From positions 21,652-85,651 of IMG/VR virus record IMGVR_UViG_3300009594_000003: a stretch of DNA of 64,000 nt, one strand, 5' to 3'. The notes under the pieces are model-generated. The model was not told the DNA's origin. It saw only the letters and a program-made list of their open reading frames with translations, and ran no database searches. Shown one piece after another: positions 15,369-24,147 of the stretch (positions are counted from its first letter, which is position 1; the number at the start of each line of letters is the position of its first letter). The stretch is from a virus. Both the position numbers and the translations under genes were made by a program.

Positions 15369-16733
15369 TTCTCTAATTAACCGTCCTTCTTGGACGGTTT
15401 CTTCTTTTCTGGCTATACAACTCCCGCATTAGGCACTTCAAGCCATACCTCTCCCTCTCCGCACATCTTTTTCTCGGTCAAATAATGTAAGCAGTGTCGT
15501 TTACTAGAAGAAGGAAAACCGGAGAATATGACAACATGCGTTAAAATAATCAGGAAATCCAATGTTTCCGACCCGCTAGAACTGGTTAATCAAAACATGG
15601 TGATAGAAGATGGGTTGGAACATGGTAGGAGAAATAACCTTGAACGGCGTGCCTCGCTGGGATATGCTCGATGAGGCAAATAACCTGATTTCCAAATTAA
15701 AAACTACCAAGCCAAAATATGTTATTTACCGTGACCATGATAGAATAGGCTTCAAGAATCCCGCCGAAATCGGTTTCTTCATTACCTCCCTGAAACAACT
15801 GGATATGAAGATTATCACCGCCAACGACGAGCAGGTGGTCGATATGACCAACCTCGCTTCGACCATGCGGACGGTGCAAAACCAGTTAGCTTCATCAGCC
15901 GAGATTGAGAAGAAGGGATATAGGACACAAATTGCTCGCCGGAAGACTATCGAGAAGAAGTCTAGTCCTGGCAAGATGTGTGTCTATGACTATGACTGGA
16001 TAGTATATAACCGTGAAGGCACTTTCAAATATAAGGTCATCTACGAAGGTTACAAAAAATGCGAAGGACGGCACTGGACTGACCCACCGAAGAATACCAG
16101 AAGTCATGCCAATGCGGTGGAAAGAATATCCAGACGGCAAACGAGAAGCATATCACGACCAGTGGGTTCAAAATAGTCACAACTGGATATTGCTCACGTC
16201 CGTTCCCATGATGGAAAAGGGCGACCGGAAGACTGAGATTGTTAATGTTGAGCGTGCCAAAGTTGTGAAAGATATATTTGACTTGGCTGACACTCCTAGT
16301 TACAAAACTCCTCACGAAATTGCCTGCATCTTCAACAATAAGGGCATCAAGAGCATGAGTAGGAAGTGGGATGCCAAGACAATAAAGTGCATCTTGTCAA
16401 ACCCCATATACAAAGGGTATCCAGTCGATAATCAAACTTCAAAAGCAAAGACCGCTCGGTTGAATACTAATATAGTTACCGTGCCACCGACCAAGGAAGA
16501 ACGAGCAGCAATACGCATTGTAGATATTGCACAATGGGACCGAGTGAATAAATATCTGCGAGATAATCAGACAGGATATAAACATTTTCGCCGTGCTAAT
16601 CTCGGTGACTTTTGGGCAAAGTGCTTTTTGTTCTGCGGTAACTGCCAAGATATTTTTTACGTCGCCAATAGCACTAAATGGAAACCTTCCAAGAACTATC
16701 GCTGCGAGAAGTGTGGTGCCATAAAATCCCAAT
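15369..16733 (+). mobile_element. Serine-recombinase insertion element (about 1.37 kb)
   Basis: The element separates codons of a uracil-DNA glycosylase gene: the left side ends CCCTCGC and the right side begins GCTAACG. Joining CGC to GCT restores [16 protein letters not shown]. Inside are a terminator and one decayed large serine recombinase, whose stop codon is completed by the right flank (TGC TAA). Boundaries are inferred from the restored protein and could be off by a few bases. Confidence 0.65.
15379..15409 (+). terminator. Hairpin terminator at the element's left edge
   Basis: Stem AACCGTCC, loop TTCTT, stem GGACGGTT, then TCTTCTTTT. It would block transcription entering the element from the glycosylase side. 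Confidence 0.8.
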
Positions 16734-16738
16734 GCTAA
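15528..16738 (+). pseudogene. Large serine recombinase, two frameshifts
   Basis: Three consecutive frames make one protein of about 400 residues. Frame A, from the ATG at 15528 behind GGAG, reads MTTCVKIIRKSNVSDPLELV. Frame B reads YVIYRDHDRIGFKNPAEIGF of the resolvase catalytic domain. Frame C (from about 16090) reads HEIACIFNNKGIKSM and IKCILSNPIYKGYP of the recombinase domain and ends in a zinc ribbon ([17 protein letters not shown]). Each junction is explained by one extra base in a short run (GGG near 15612, AA near 16092). It is therefore inactive as read. Confidence 0.75.
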
Positions 16739-16820
16739 CGTCCTTTTTCTAGGTGAGGCTCCCGGTCAAAATGAAGACGGAACCGGAAGGCCCTTCGTCG
16801 GTAGGGCAGGTAGTTACTAG
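16734..16820 (+). pseudogene. Uracil-DNA glycosylase, central fragment
   Basis: Reads [19 protein letters not shown] then PFVGRAGSY before a TAG. GEAPGxxED and GRPFVGRAG are the two hallmark active-site motifs of family 4/5 glycosylases. The remainder of the gene is absent; a minus-strand TnpB remnant begins at once, so a second insertion probably cut it here. Confidence 0.8.
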
Positions 16821-16834
16821 ACGACATCATTTAA

Positions 16835-17600
16835 TCATCTGCTGGGGCGACCGAATCGAGGATGTAACCATACGCTGAAAACTCGTAGTGGATTGACCCG
16901 TACTGGCCTTGTGGCAAGGCTCTTATCAAGTCGGAGAATTATGTCCTCGTTCCTGATTACTTTTCTCCCGATGTTCGCTGACCCATTACAATCAGCATTG
17001 ATTACACGACCGTCACTGGAACGATAACGCCCACGACCCATGCGAGTACCAAAAAAACTCATGCTTCACACCAGCAACGTACTCTGGGAGCGGATTACGG
17101 TCAAAGAAACTGGCTTTGCTGGTGTAGAACTCCTCCGTGAAAATAACCTCAAGTTGCACGATAAACTTGGAAACATGGTGGAAGTAGTTTTCCAGTCGGA
17201 AGTACCATTTCTTACTTTCACGCTTGGTCTTGTGCCTGTTGAAATGCTTGTTGATGCTCTTGCAAATGCGACCGTATGGGAGAAGTCTGATCGGAAGTTA
17301 TCATAGCAAGGTTATTCAACCCAATGTCAATACAGTTGTTCGGGACAGCTTGTTCGTATTGTACGTCCACGATGAAGCCAAATCGCTTGGGTGTAATGAC
17401 CACTTATTTGTAGGCTCTGGTACTTTGGATACTGAAGCAGTCGTTGGTCGGCGTTATGGTGTTCGGTTTTTGCTTAACCTTGTTCTGTCCTCCTTTGATG
17501 GTTTCATTATAGAAGATGACCTGAGCCAGTTTGTCCTTGTAGTAGGGTGGCATGGGCATCTTGACGAACTTACTCTTGTCCTTTGACCACTTAAAGAAAG
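16835..17600 (-). pseudogene. TnpB (IS200/IS605-IS607 type) remnant
   Basis: Minus-strand fragments in several frames match TnpB: CIDIGLNNLAMITSDQT near 17310 is the RuvC-I region, FTEEFYTSKASFFD near 17110 is the conserved TE-YTSKAS block, and RSSDGRVINADCNGSANIGR near 16980 is the C-terminal RuvC-III region. A TAA and at least two frameshifts interrupt it. It ends the broken glycosylase gene and lies just upstream of the NAD block promoter. Confidence 0.8.
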
Positions 17601-17613
17601 TGGCAGAGCGAGC

Positions 17614-17641
17614 TTTACAACAGGTCGAGCGTGACTACAAT
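17614..17641 (+). promoter_or_regulatory. Promoter TTTACA-N16-TACAAT upstream of pncA
   Basis: The same two hexamers with the same 16-base spacer occur upstream of pncB and of the gene at 58434. It opens the NAD/triad block, 45 bases before the pncA ATG. Confidence 0.7.
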
Positions 17642-17685
17642 ACGGGTGTGGTCAGGACAACTCAACAAATAGGAGAGAATGAACC

Positions 17686-18561
17686 ATGCGAAAGGTCCAT
17701 CTGGTCATCATCGACCCGCAGAATAGTTTTTGCAAAGTCGTTCCCCAAACCGACCAGCAGAAACTCCACGACGGCGAACTGTGCGTCACCGGGGCCTGGG
17801 AGGATATGGAACGGGTCGGCGACATGATCCGACGCCTGGGCAAGAAGCTGACGCAGATTCACATCACCCTCGATTCCCACCACCAGTGGCACATCGCTCA
17901 CCCCTGCTGGTTCAAAGACAGCAAGGGTCAGCCTCCGGCCCCCTTCACCACCATGCGAGTAGAAAACGGGGTGATCATCGGTGCCCAATTCGATGCCAAG
18001 GGCGGTCTCCATGACGTGGGCGAGTATACGCCGACTCTCTTCGGCGAAACCTACAAGTGGACCTACAAGTATCTCACCGAACTGGCTTTGGGCGGTCGCT
18101 ACCCGCACGTCATCTGGCCGTATCACTGTTTAATCGGCACGCCCGGTCACAACATCGTCGCCCCGCTGGAAGACGCCATCCTCGAATGGGAGCGTGTCGC
18201 TCGGCAGACCTGCGACAAGATCACCAAGGGGTCATGTCGTTTCGTGGAACACTTCTCGGCAGTTCGTGCCGAAGTAACCTACGACCAAGACCCCAACACC
18301 CAACTCAACACCGACTTCGTACAAATGCTCGGCCACGAGGCCGACGAGGTTCTGATCTCCGGTGAGGCCCTATCTCACTGTGTCGCCAACACTTTCCGAG
18401 ACGTTGCCAACGAACTCGGCGACGACTTCGTGAAGAAGTGTGTGCTGCTCGAAGACGCCTCCAGCAACGTCGGCAACTTCGAGAGCTACGGCAAGAAATT
18501 CGTCACCGAGATGAAGGCTCGTGGAATGCGAGTCTCTACCACCAAGAAATACCTCAAGTAA
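17686..18561 (+). CDS. pncA: Nicotinamidase, isochorismatase-like fold
   Basis: 291 residues. IIDPQNSFC carries the catalytic Asp10; TLDSHHQWHIAHP near residue 61 matches the metal-binding Asp/His set of nicotinamidases; WPYHCLIGTPGHNI near 144 is the conserved WPxHC..G..G block; GEALSHCVANT near 226 carries the nucleophilic Cys. The enzyme deamidates nicotinamide to nicotinate, the first step of deamidating NAD salvage, in the cytoplasm. It is longer than E. coli PncA (213) because of an insert near residues 75-140. GGAGAG precedes the ATG. pncB, nadE and a broken nadD lie downstream. Confidence 0.85.
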   Translation: MRKVHLVIIDPQNSFCKVVPQTDQQKLHDGELCVTGAWEDMERVGDMIRRLGKKLTQIHITLDSHHQWHIAHPCWFKDSKGQPPAPFTTMRVENGVIIGAQFDAKGGLHDVGEYTPTLFGETYKWTYKYLTELALGGRYPHVIWPYHCLIGTPGHNIVAPLEDAILEWERVARQTCDKITKGSCRFVEHFSAVRAEVTYDQDPNTQLNTDFVQMLGHEADEVLISGEALSHCVANTFRDVANELGDDFVKKCVLLEDASSNVGNFESYGKKFVTEMKARGMRVSTTKKYLK

Positions 18562-18615
18562 CCGGACTGACTATTCGCCCCATAGTCTTTCCCATATACC
18601 AGAAAGGAACTAGTC

Positions 18616-19347
18616 ATGTCTGATGAACAGGCCCTTGAACAGCACAAGATCGGGCACTTCGGTTTCAGTGCCGTCCACATTGGCAATCTCGGTGCGGCGG
18701 AATACACGCTCGTCACCATCGTCTGCGATCGCAGCGGCAGTACCAACGGCTTCCAAGCCGATATGGAAGCTGCTCTGAAGGAAGTCATCAAGGCGTGTCA
18801 GTTCTCGCCACGAGCCAACAACCTTCTGATCCGTGTCCTAACGTTCGAGGACTCGCACAGCGAATTCCACGGCTTCAAGCTGCTGGAGCAGATCAACCTC
18901 GATGACTACAACGGGGCATTGGCACCGGACGGCTACACCGCCTGTTACGACGCCATGCTCGACGGCATCGAGGCAACCGACAACTTCGGCCAGCAGTTGG
19001 ATGCCCAGGATTTCAACGTCAACGCTATCCTGTTCTTCATTACAGATGGCGATGACAACCGTTCCACGAACGGTACGACACAAATCAAGCAGGCACTCAG
19101 TAAGGCGGTGAAATCCGAGGCCCTGGAGAGCATCGTCACCATCCTGATCGGCGTGAACGTCATCGATCCGCACTTCAAGGAGCGGCTGGAGCAGGCTCAC
19201 CAGCAGTGTGGTTTCACACAATTTATCGCTTTGGGCGATGCGAACAAGAAGACACTGGCAAAACTCGCTCAGTTCGTCAGCCAGTCGATCTCCTCGCAGT
19301 CTCAGGCGTTGGGAACAGGCGGTCCTTCCAAGAGCATCAACTTCTGA
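18616..19347 (+). CDS. von Willebrand factor A domain protein, TerY/YegL-like
   Basis: 243 residues, essentially one vWA domain. The metal-ion-dependent adhesion site is DRSGS at residues 38-42, with a conserved Thr in GYTACYDA and Asp in FFITDGDDN. TerY/YegL-type vWA proteins act with a PP2C phosphatase and a kinase; both partners are encoded 3-6 kb downstream. It probably binds a phosphorylated or metal-bridged partner in that circuit. GAAAGGA supports the start. A strong terminator follows, so its level is set separately from pncB. Confidence 0.8.
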   Translation: MSDEQALEQHKIGHFGFSAVHIGNLGAAEYTLVTIVCDRSGSTNGFQADMEAALKEVIKACQFSPRANNLLIRVLTFEDSHSEFHGFKLLEQINLDDYNGALAPDGYTACYDAMLDGIEATDNFGQQLDAQDFNVNAILFFITDGDDNRSTNGTTQIKQALSKAVKSEALESIVTILIGVNVIDPHFKERLEQAHQQCGFTQFIALGDANKKTLAKLAQFVSQSISSQSQALGTGGPSKSINF

Positions 19348-19395
19348 ACTCTGTCCGTTTCGGAGTTGATTCTGACCACGCTGTTCGGAGCAAGA

Positions 19396-19423
19396 CGCCC
19401 GGCCCGACATGTCGGGCCGGGCG
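19396..19423 (+). terminator. Hairpin terminator after the vWA gene
   Basis: Perfect 28-base palindrome built on CGCCCGGCCCGACA, followed by TTCTTGTATTT. Confidence 0.88.
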
Positions 19424-19431
19424 TTCTTGTA

Positions 19432-19459
19432 TTTACAGGCCAAAAACCAACACTACAAT
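19432..19459 (+). promoter_or_regulatory. Promoter TTTACA-N16-TACAAT upstream of pncB
   Basis: Identical hexamers and spacing to the pncA promoter. It lies right after the terminator and 21 bases before the pncB ATG. Confidence 0.7.
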
Positions 19460-19480
19460 GGTCGTGAAAGAAGGACCGCA

Positions 19481-20665
19481 ATGCTCAAATCGATTCTAGA
19501 TACCGACCTGTATAAGCTGACGATGCAGCAGGCGGTATTGGAAAAATATCCTGATGCCCACGCCGTCTATACTTTCACGAACCGAAGGAAGTCCGACAAG
19601 TTCCCTGATAAGTTCGAGGACTACTTGGTTTCCGGCCTCATGGCCTTAACTAAGGTGGCGTTGTCGCCCGGTGAGGCAACATGGCTCGCCACGGCTTGCC
19701 CCTGGCTCAAGTCCTCCTACATCGAGTACCTCCGCAACTACCGTTTCAACTCTTCGGAACTGTTTTTGAAAGTCAGGAATGACGATCTCACTATCACCAT
19801 CAACGGACCTTGGCACCGAACTATTCTGTGGGAAGTGCCGATGATGGCGATCATCAGTGAACTCTATTTTCAGCATGTAGTCACGGATTGGACGCACGAA
19901 GGGCAAGAAGAGAAGATCGCAAAGAAGGGTGAACTTTTTAAGGCAGAGCAGATACGTTGGTCGGACTTCGGTACTCGTCGCCGTCGCTCCTACAAATCAC
20001 AAGATCGTGTCGTCAACATCTTCAAAGGCAACCCATTCTTCAGCGGCACAAGCAACGTCCATCTAGCCCACAAGTACACTGTCCGGCCAATCGGAACTAT
20101 GGCCCACGAATGGATTATGGGCCACGCCGCTCTCTGCGGTCTGCGGTACGCCAACCGCTACGCCCTGCGTGCGTGGAACGATGTGTATCACGGCAACCTG
20201 GGGATTGCTCTTACCGACACCTACGGCACACCAGCTTTCTACAAGGACTTCGATGGCGTGTTAGCTCGTCTTTATGACGGCGTTCGGCATGACAGCGGTA
20301 GTCCCTTCGAGTTTGCCGATGCTGCGGTCGCTCATTACAAATCACTCAACATCAACCCAGCCCACAAGACCATCGTGTTCAGTGATAGTCTGGACCCTCC
20401 ATTGGCAGTTCAGCTTGCTCAGCGGTGCCGTCAACTAGGAATCAACGCTGTTTTTGGTATTGGCACGAACCTCACGAATGATTATGATAGTGGCAAGCCG
20501 CTGAATATAGTCATCAAACTGCGTTCACTGAACGGTGTCGAGGTCGTTAAACTGAGTGACGATCTCAACAAGGCGACCGGCGATAATGACGCCGTGCGTG
20601 TCGCCAAGTGGACGTTCTGCAATACACCGCTCGATAAGCCAGGAGTTCAGAGCTACAAGAGGTAA
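19481..20665 (+). CDS. pncB: Nicotinate phosphoribosyltransferase
   Basis: 394 residues, close to E. coli PncB (400). Collinear matches include LDTDLYKLTMQQAV at the N-terminus, GPWHRTILWEVPMMAIISE, WSDFGTRRRRS, FSGTSNVHLAHKY, GTMAHEW with the catalytic His region, LGIALTDTYGT, RHDSGSPFEF and FGIGTNLTND with PLNIVIKL. It makes nicotinate mononucleotide from nicotinate, PRPP and ATP. The match is to nicotinate, not nicotinamide, phosphoribosyltransferase, which fits the upstream nicotinamidase. AAGGA before the ATG at 19481 fixes the start. Five bases separate it from nadE. Confidence 0.9.
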   Translation: MLKSILDTDLYKLTMQQAVLEKYPDAHAVYTFTNRRKSDKFPDKFEDYLVSGLMALTKVALSPGEATWLATACPWLKSSYIEYLRNYRFNSSELFLKVRNDDLTITINGPWHRTILWEVPMMAIISELYFQHVVTDWTHEGQEEKIAKKGELFKAEQIRWSDFGTRRRRSYKSQDRVVNIFKGNPFFSGTSNVHLAHKYTVRPIGTMAHEWIMGHAALCGLRYANRYALRAWNDVYHGNLGIALTDTYGTPAFYKDFDGVLARLYDGVRHDSGSPFEFADAAVAHYKSLNINPAHKTIVFSDSLDPPLAVQLAQRCRQLGINAVFGIGTNLTNDYDSGKPLNIVIKLRSLNGVEVVKLSDDLNKATGDNDAVRVAKWTFCNTPLDKPGVQSYKR

Positions 20666-20670
20666 CTGAT

Positions 20671-22680
20671 ATGAACGACTTTGGCCTCGCACGCATCACC
20701 GTTGTCAGCCCGGAAGTCAAGGTTGGCAACCCAACATTCAATGCTTTCCAGGTTGCCGATGCGGTCAAGAAAAACCCTGGATCGCAAATTTATCTTTTCC
20801 CTGAGTTGGGGATTACCGGCTATACATGTGCCGATCTCTTCAACTCGGCTACACTTCTCGAACGGACTGTGGATAGTCTAGTCTGGCTCAGCGAGCAGAC
20901 GTATATGAATGACGCCTTCGTTGTGGTCGGTTTACCTGTCAAAGCAGACGGCAGCCTCTACAACTGTGCCGCCGTTATTCACGCCGGGAAAATCCAGGGT
21001 CTCATCCCCAAGCAACATCTCCCGACGTACAAAGAATTCTATGAACGTCGTTGGTTTGCCCCAGCTACCGGCATGGAATCCAGGGCCATCAAGTTCGGGA
21101 ATCTCTACATTCCTTTTGGTATCGATCTACTTTTCGAGGATGAAAACCACCCCAACATCCTCATTGGAATCGAGATTTGCGAGGATGTGTGGACTGTCAT
21201 CCCGCCCAGCAGCTATCAAGCCTTAGCCGGGGCAACGATCCTCCTCAACCTCTCTGCCAGCAATGAAACAGTCGGCAAGGCCTCATATCGCCGTGATCTG
21301 GTTCTTAACCAATCTGGCCGCTGCATCGCTGCATATGCTTATGCCAGTTCTGGCTGGACAGAATCTACCACCGATCTAGTTTTTGGTGGTCACTGCATGA
21401 TTGCCGAGAACGGTTTGATGCTTACGGAAACCCCCAAGTTTGAGCGGTCGGCAATGATTACTGCGGATGTTGATGTCGAAAAGCTGGTGCTGGAACGTGA
21501 ACGCACTTCGAGCTTTGCTGACAACAAACGTCGGCAGGCTGTTCCGTTCCGCATCTTCCGAATAGCTCTGGAACAGCGGGGCGACGATAGGCTTATGCGG
21601 AGCGTGAATCCTCACCCCTTCGTTCCGCATAACACCAAAGAACTAGACGAACGCTGCAAGGAGATTTTTGGCATCCAGACTCGTGGCCTTGCAAAGCGAA
21701 TCGAAACAGCCAATGTCAACCGCATGGTAATTGGTGTCTCCGGTGGTTTAGACTCTACGCTCGCTCTCTTGGTTGCAGCCAAAGCGTGTGATCTAGTTGG
21801 CAAGCCGCACAGTACCATCCTGGGGATTACCATGCCGGGTTTCGGCACAACAAGCCGGACCAAGAACAACGCCATCAAGTTGATGGAAGCATTGGGCGTC
21901 GAGCAGAAAACCATCGACATTCGCCCGGCTACCCTTCATGCCCTGTGTGATATACAACACAGGCCATTCGGGATTAAACTTGAAGCTCACTACCCGTATC
22001 CAGGCAGTGCGGTTGAAGCGTTGCAGGCACAACTTGCCAACCTGCCACACGACAATCGCCACGATCTGGTGTTCGAGAACGTCCAGGCTAGACTCAGGAC
22101 GTTCCTGTTGATGTCGCATGGTTTCGTCGTCGGCACAGGCGATCTATCGGAGCTTGCCCTGGGCTGGTGTACGTACAACGGCGATCACATGTCGATGTAC
22201 AATCCCAACTGTAGCATCCCAAAAACACTGGTGAAGTTCCTTGTGGAATATGTTGCAGAAAACGAAGTGAGAAACTTTGTTAACAGCGACAACACTCTGG
22301 TGGACATCTGCAAGACAACAATTTCTCCCGAACTGTTGCCAGCGGGTGCGGATGGCAACATTCTACAGTCCACCGAGGATGTTGTCGGCCCCTACGAACT
22401 GATTGACTTCTTCATGTTCTGTATGATCCGGTGCGGATACGGGCCGAAGAAGACTTTGTACCTCGCCGAACACGCTGAGTTCAATACAAAGTACACACGA
22501 GACCAACTGAAAAATTGGTTGAAGGCTTTCTATTTCCGGTTCTTCTCCTCGCAATTCAAGCGGTCTTGTGTGCCTGACGGCCCGAAGGTCGGGTCGGTTT
22601 CTCTGTCGCCGAGAGGCGACTGGCGTATGCCCAGCGATGCTGATGTATCAATTTGGGTCAGCGAGGTTGACGAAGCATGA
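20671..22680 (+). CDS. nadE: Glutamine-dependent NAD+ synthetase
   Basis: 669 residues, the usual length of two-domain NadE. The N-terminal amidase has the Glu-Lys-Cys triad: Glu in FPELGITGY (about residue 45), Lys in IPKQHLPTYKEF (about 112), Cys in GIEICEDVW (about 169). The C-terminal synthetase has the ATP loop VSGGLDST near residue 357 and the ELALGWCTYNGDHM block near 500. It converts nicotinate adenine dinucleotide to NAD+, using glutamine as amide donor. The stop overlaps the PP2C start (ATGA). It is the last step of the salvage route encoded here and is intact. Confidence 0.92.
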   Translation: MNDFGLARITVVSPEVKVGNPTFNAFQVADAVKKNPGSQIYLFPELGITGYTCADLFNSATLLERTVDSLVWLSEQTYMNDAFVVVGLPVKADGSLYNCAAVIHAGKIQGLIPKQHLPTYKEFYERRWFAPATGMESRAIKFGNLYIPFGIDLLFEDENHPNILIGIEICEDVWTVIPPSSYQALAGATILLNLSASNETVGKASYRRDLVLNQSGRCIAAYAYASSGWTESTTDLVFGGHCMIAENGLMLTETPKFERSAMITADVDVEKLVLERERTSSFADNKRRQAVPFRIFRIALEQRGDDRLMRSVNPHPFVPHNTKELDERCKEIFGIQTRGLAKRIETANVNRMVIGVSGGLDSTLALLVAAKACDLVGKPHSTILGITMPGFGTTSRTKNNAIKLMEALGVEQKTIDIRPATLHALCDIQHRPFGIKLEAHYPYPGSAVEALQAQLANLPHDNRHDLVFENVQARLRTFLLMSHGFVVGTGDLSELALGWCTYNGDHMSMYNPNCSIPKTLVKFLVEYVAENEVRNFVNSDNTLVDICKTTISPELLPAGADGNILQSTEDVVGPYELIDFFMFCMIRCGYGPKKTLYLAEHAEFNTKYTRDQLKNWLKAFYFRFFSSQFKRSCVPDGPKVGSVSLSPRGDWRMPSDADVSIWVSEVDEA

Positions 22681-23528
22681 ACACCGACTCATTCTATGCC
22701 AAAGGTTCTACCCACCGTGAGAACCAGGACTACGCCACTCACGGCGAGAGAGAGGGGCAACCATTCGCTATCATTTCAGATGGATGTTCGTCTGCTCCAC
22801 GCACTGATTTCGGGGCACGGATTCTGGTGCAAGCCGCCGTGCAATATCTCGGCGTGGCTGGATACAATGATGATTCATTTAGCCATAGTACGATCAATAC
22901 GGCCCGTATTTGGTCACATGCCCTGGGCCTGCCTGATGATTGCCTCTGTGCTACGCTGCTCATGGCTATAGTTGCAAACGTAGATGTAGGAATGCCGCAC
23001 GTTGACCAGCATATGTACAAGGTCTTCATCAGTGGCGATGGCTTTGTGGTTGCTCGGCACAAGGACCGCATGGAAATCCACGAATATAAATTTGCTCGTG
23101 GTGCCCCATGCTACCTTCGCTACAGCCTGGACCCCAAGATGTCCAAGGACTATTGGGCAAAGTTCGGCGATGAGGTCACACATCGCATCTACATGATCGA
23201 CAACAACGGAAAATCCGACTACCAAAAGGAGACGAAGAAATATCCTGCCGCTCCGTTCTTCTTTAAGTTGGAGTTTCCCGTCTCCGACTACCTTTGGGTC
23301 GCAGTGGTCAGCGACGGCGGCGACTCTTTCTTGGAAACGGTGGACCACGGCACCGGCCTAGAACCAACCGATGTTCCGGCCAGTACCGTACTATTTGAGC
23401 TATTCAACTTCAAGAATTATCAAGGCGAGTTCGTCCAGCAACGGTGCAGTAAGGCTTTCAAGGAGTTCGGCAAGAAACGCTGGCAGAACGCCGACGACAT
23501 TGCTGTTGGGGTGATTGCGAGGGACTGA
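22677..23528 (+). CDS. PP2C-type Ser/Thr phosphatase, YegK-like
   Basis: 283 residues with PP2C metal motifs in order: GSTHRENQDY near residue 10, AIISDGCSSAPRTDFGAR near 30 with the metal Asp, VSDGGDSF near 211 and NADDIAVGVIA near the C-terminus. It should remove phosphate from Ser/Thr targets, most simply those of the kinase encoded at 24955. It overlaps nadE by ATGA and the nadD reading frame follows at once, so it belongs to one polycistronic unit. The vWA gene upstream completes the triad. Confidence 0.82.
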   Translation: MNTDSFYAKGSTHRENQDYATHGEREGQPFAIISDGCSSAPRTDFGARILVQAAVQYLGVAGYNDDSFSHSTINTARIWSHALGLPDDCLCATLLMAIVANVDVGMPHVDQHMYKVFISGDGFVVARHKDRMEIHEYKFARGAPCYLRYSLDPKMSKDYWAKFGDEVTHRIYMIDNNGKSDYQKETKKYPAAPFFFKLEFPVSDYLWVAVVSDGGDSFLETVDHGTGLEPTDVPASTVLFELFNFKNYQGEFVQQRCSKAFKEFGKKRWQNADDIAVGVIARD

Positions 23529-23529
23529 T

Positions 23530-24147
23530 ATAAGAATCGGACTTCTAGGCGAGGCCTTTGACCCAATTACCTGTGCCCACATGGACATGGCTAGAGTTGG
23601 ACTAGAAGTGTTCGATGAAGTCTAGCTCATGCCATGTAATACACATCCTTGGGACAAAGAAATGGCCCACGGCTCAGACCGTCTTCATATGATTGAGTTG
23701 GCGACTCAACACACCCCCAAAATAAAACCGTGCCCCTACGAACTAGAAATGGCACCAAGTTCGTACACCTACGATGTGGTGTGGAGCATGAGACATAAGG
23801 TGCGGTTCATGCCGATTGAATTCAGCATCATCGTTGGCATGGACAATGCCAACAAAATCAAGGAGTGGCATCGCTGGCAAGAACTGATCGAAATGATCCC
23901 TTTCCTTGTAGTAAAGAGAAGGGGCATCGAACAACAAACTGATTAGTTCCTGAAAGCTCCTCATATGTTCAAGGACATCGGGACGGTGACGGGCACACTG
24001 CAAACCAACTGCCTAGCCGTACCAATTAGTTCAACACTGGTACGGCGAACCATCAGAGAGGGCGGCGATGCCCGCCCATTTCTGCACTTGGACGTGTGGA
24101 ACTACATCGACAAGAAGGGACTCTACAAGAAAGGTCCAGATGAATAA
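23530..24147 (+). pseudogene. nadD: Nicotinate-nucleotide adenylyltransferase with two in-frame TAG codons
   Basis: A single frame of about 206 codons matches NadD: GLLGEAFDPITCAHMDMA is the nucleotide-binding site, DEV-TAG-LMPCNTHPWDKEM, RLHMIELA, SSYTYDVV, IVGMDNANKIKEWHRWQEL, VVKRRG, and PISSTLVRRTIREG is the ISSTxxR motif; it ends YIDKKGLYKKG. TAG at 23623-23625 replaces the conserved Trp of DE(V/I)WLMP. A second TAG lies at 23944-23946 (TD-TAG-FLKAP). There is no frameshift. No standard start codon is seen; ATA or ATC near 23530 would be needed. It overlaps its neighbours like a normal operon gene. It is either newly inactivated or read by amber suppression. Confidence 0.8.

Noticed and set aside
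17040-17586. Plus-strand open frames rich in Leu/Val
   Set aside because: They lie opposite clear TnpB fragments on the minus strand.
19481-20665. Nicotinamide (NAMPT-type) rather than nicotinate phosphoribosyltransferase
   Set aside because: The sequence is collinear with E. coli PncB, and a nicotinamidase is encoded upstream, so the deamidating route fits better.
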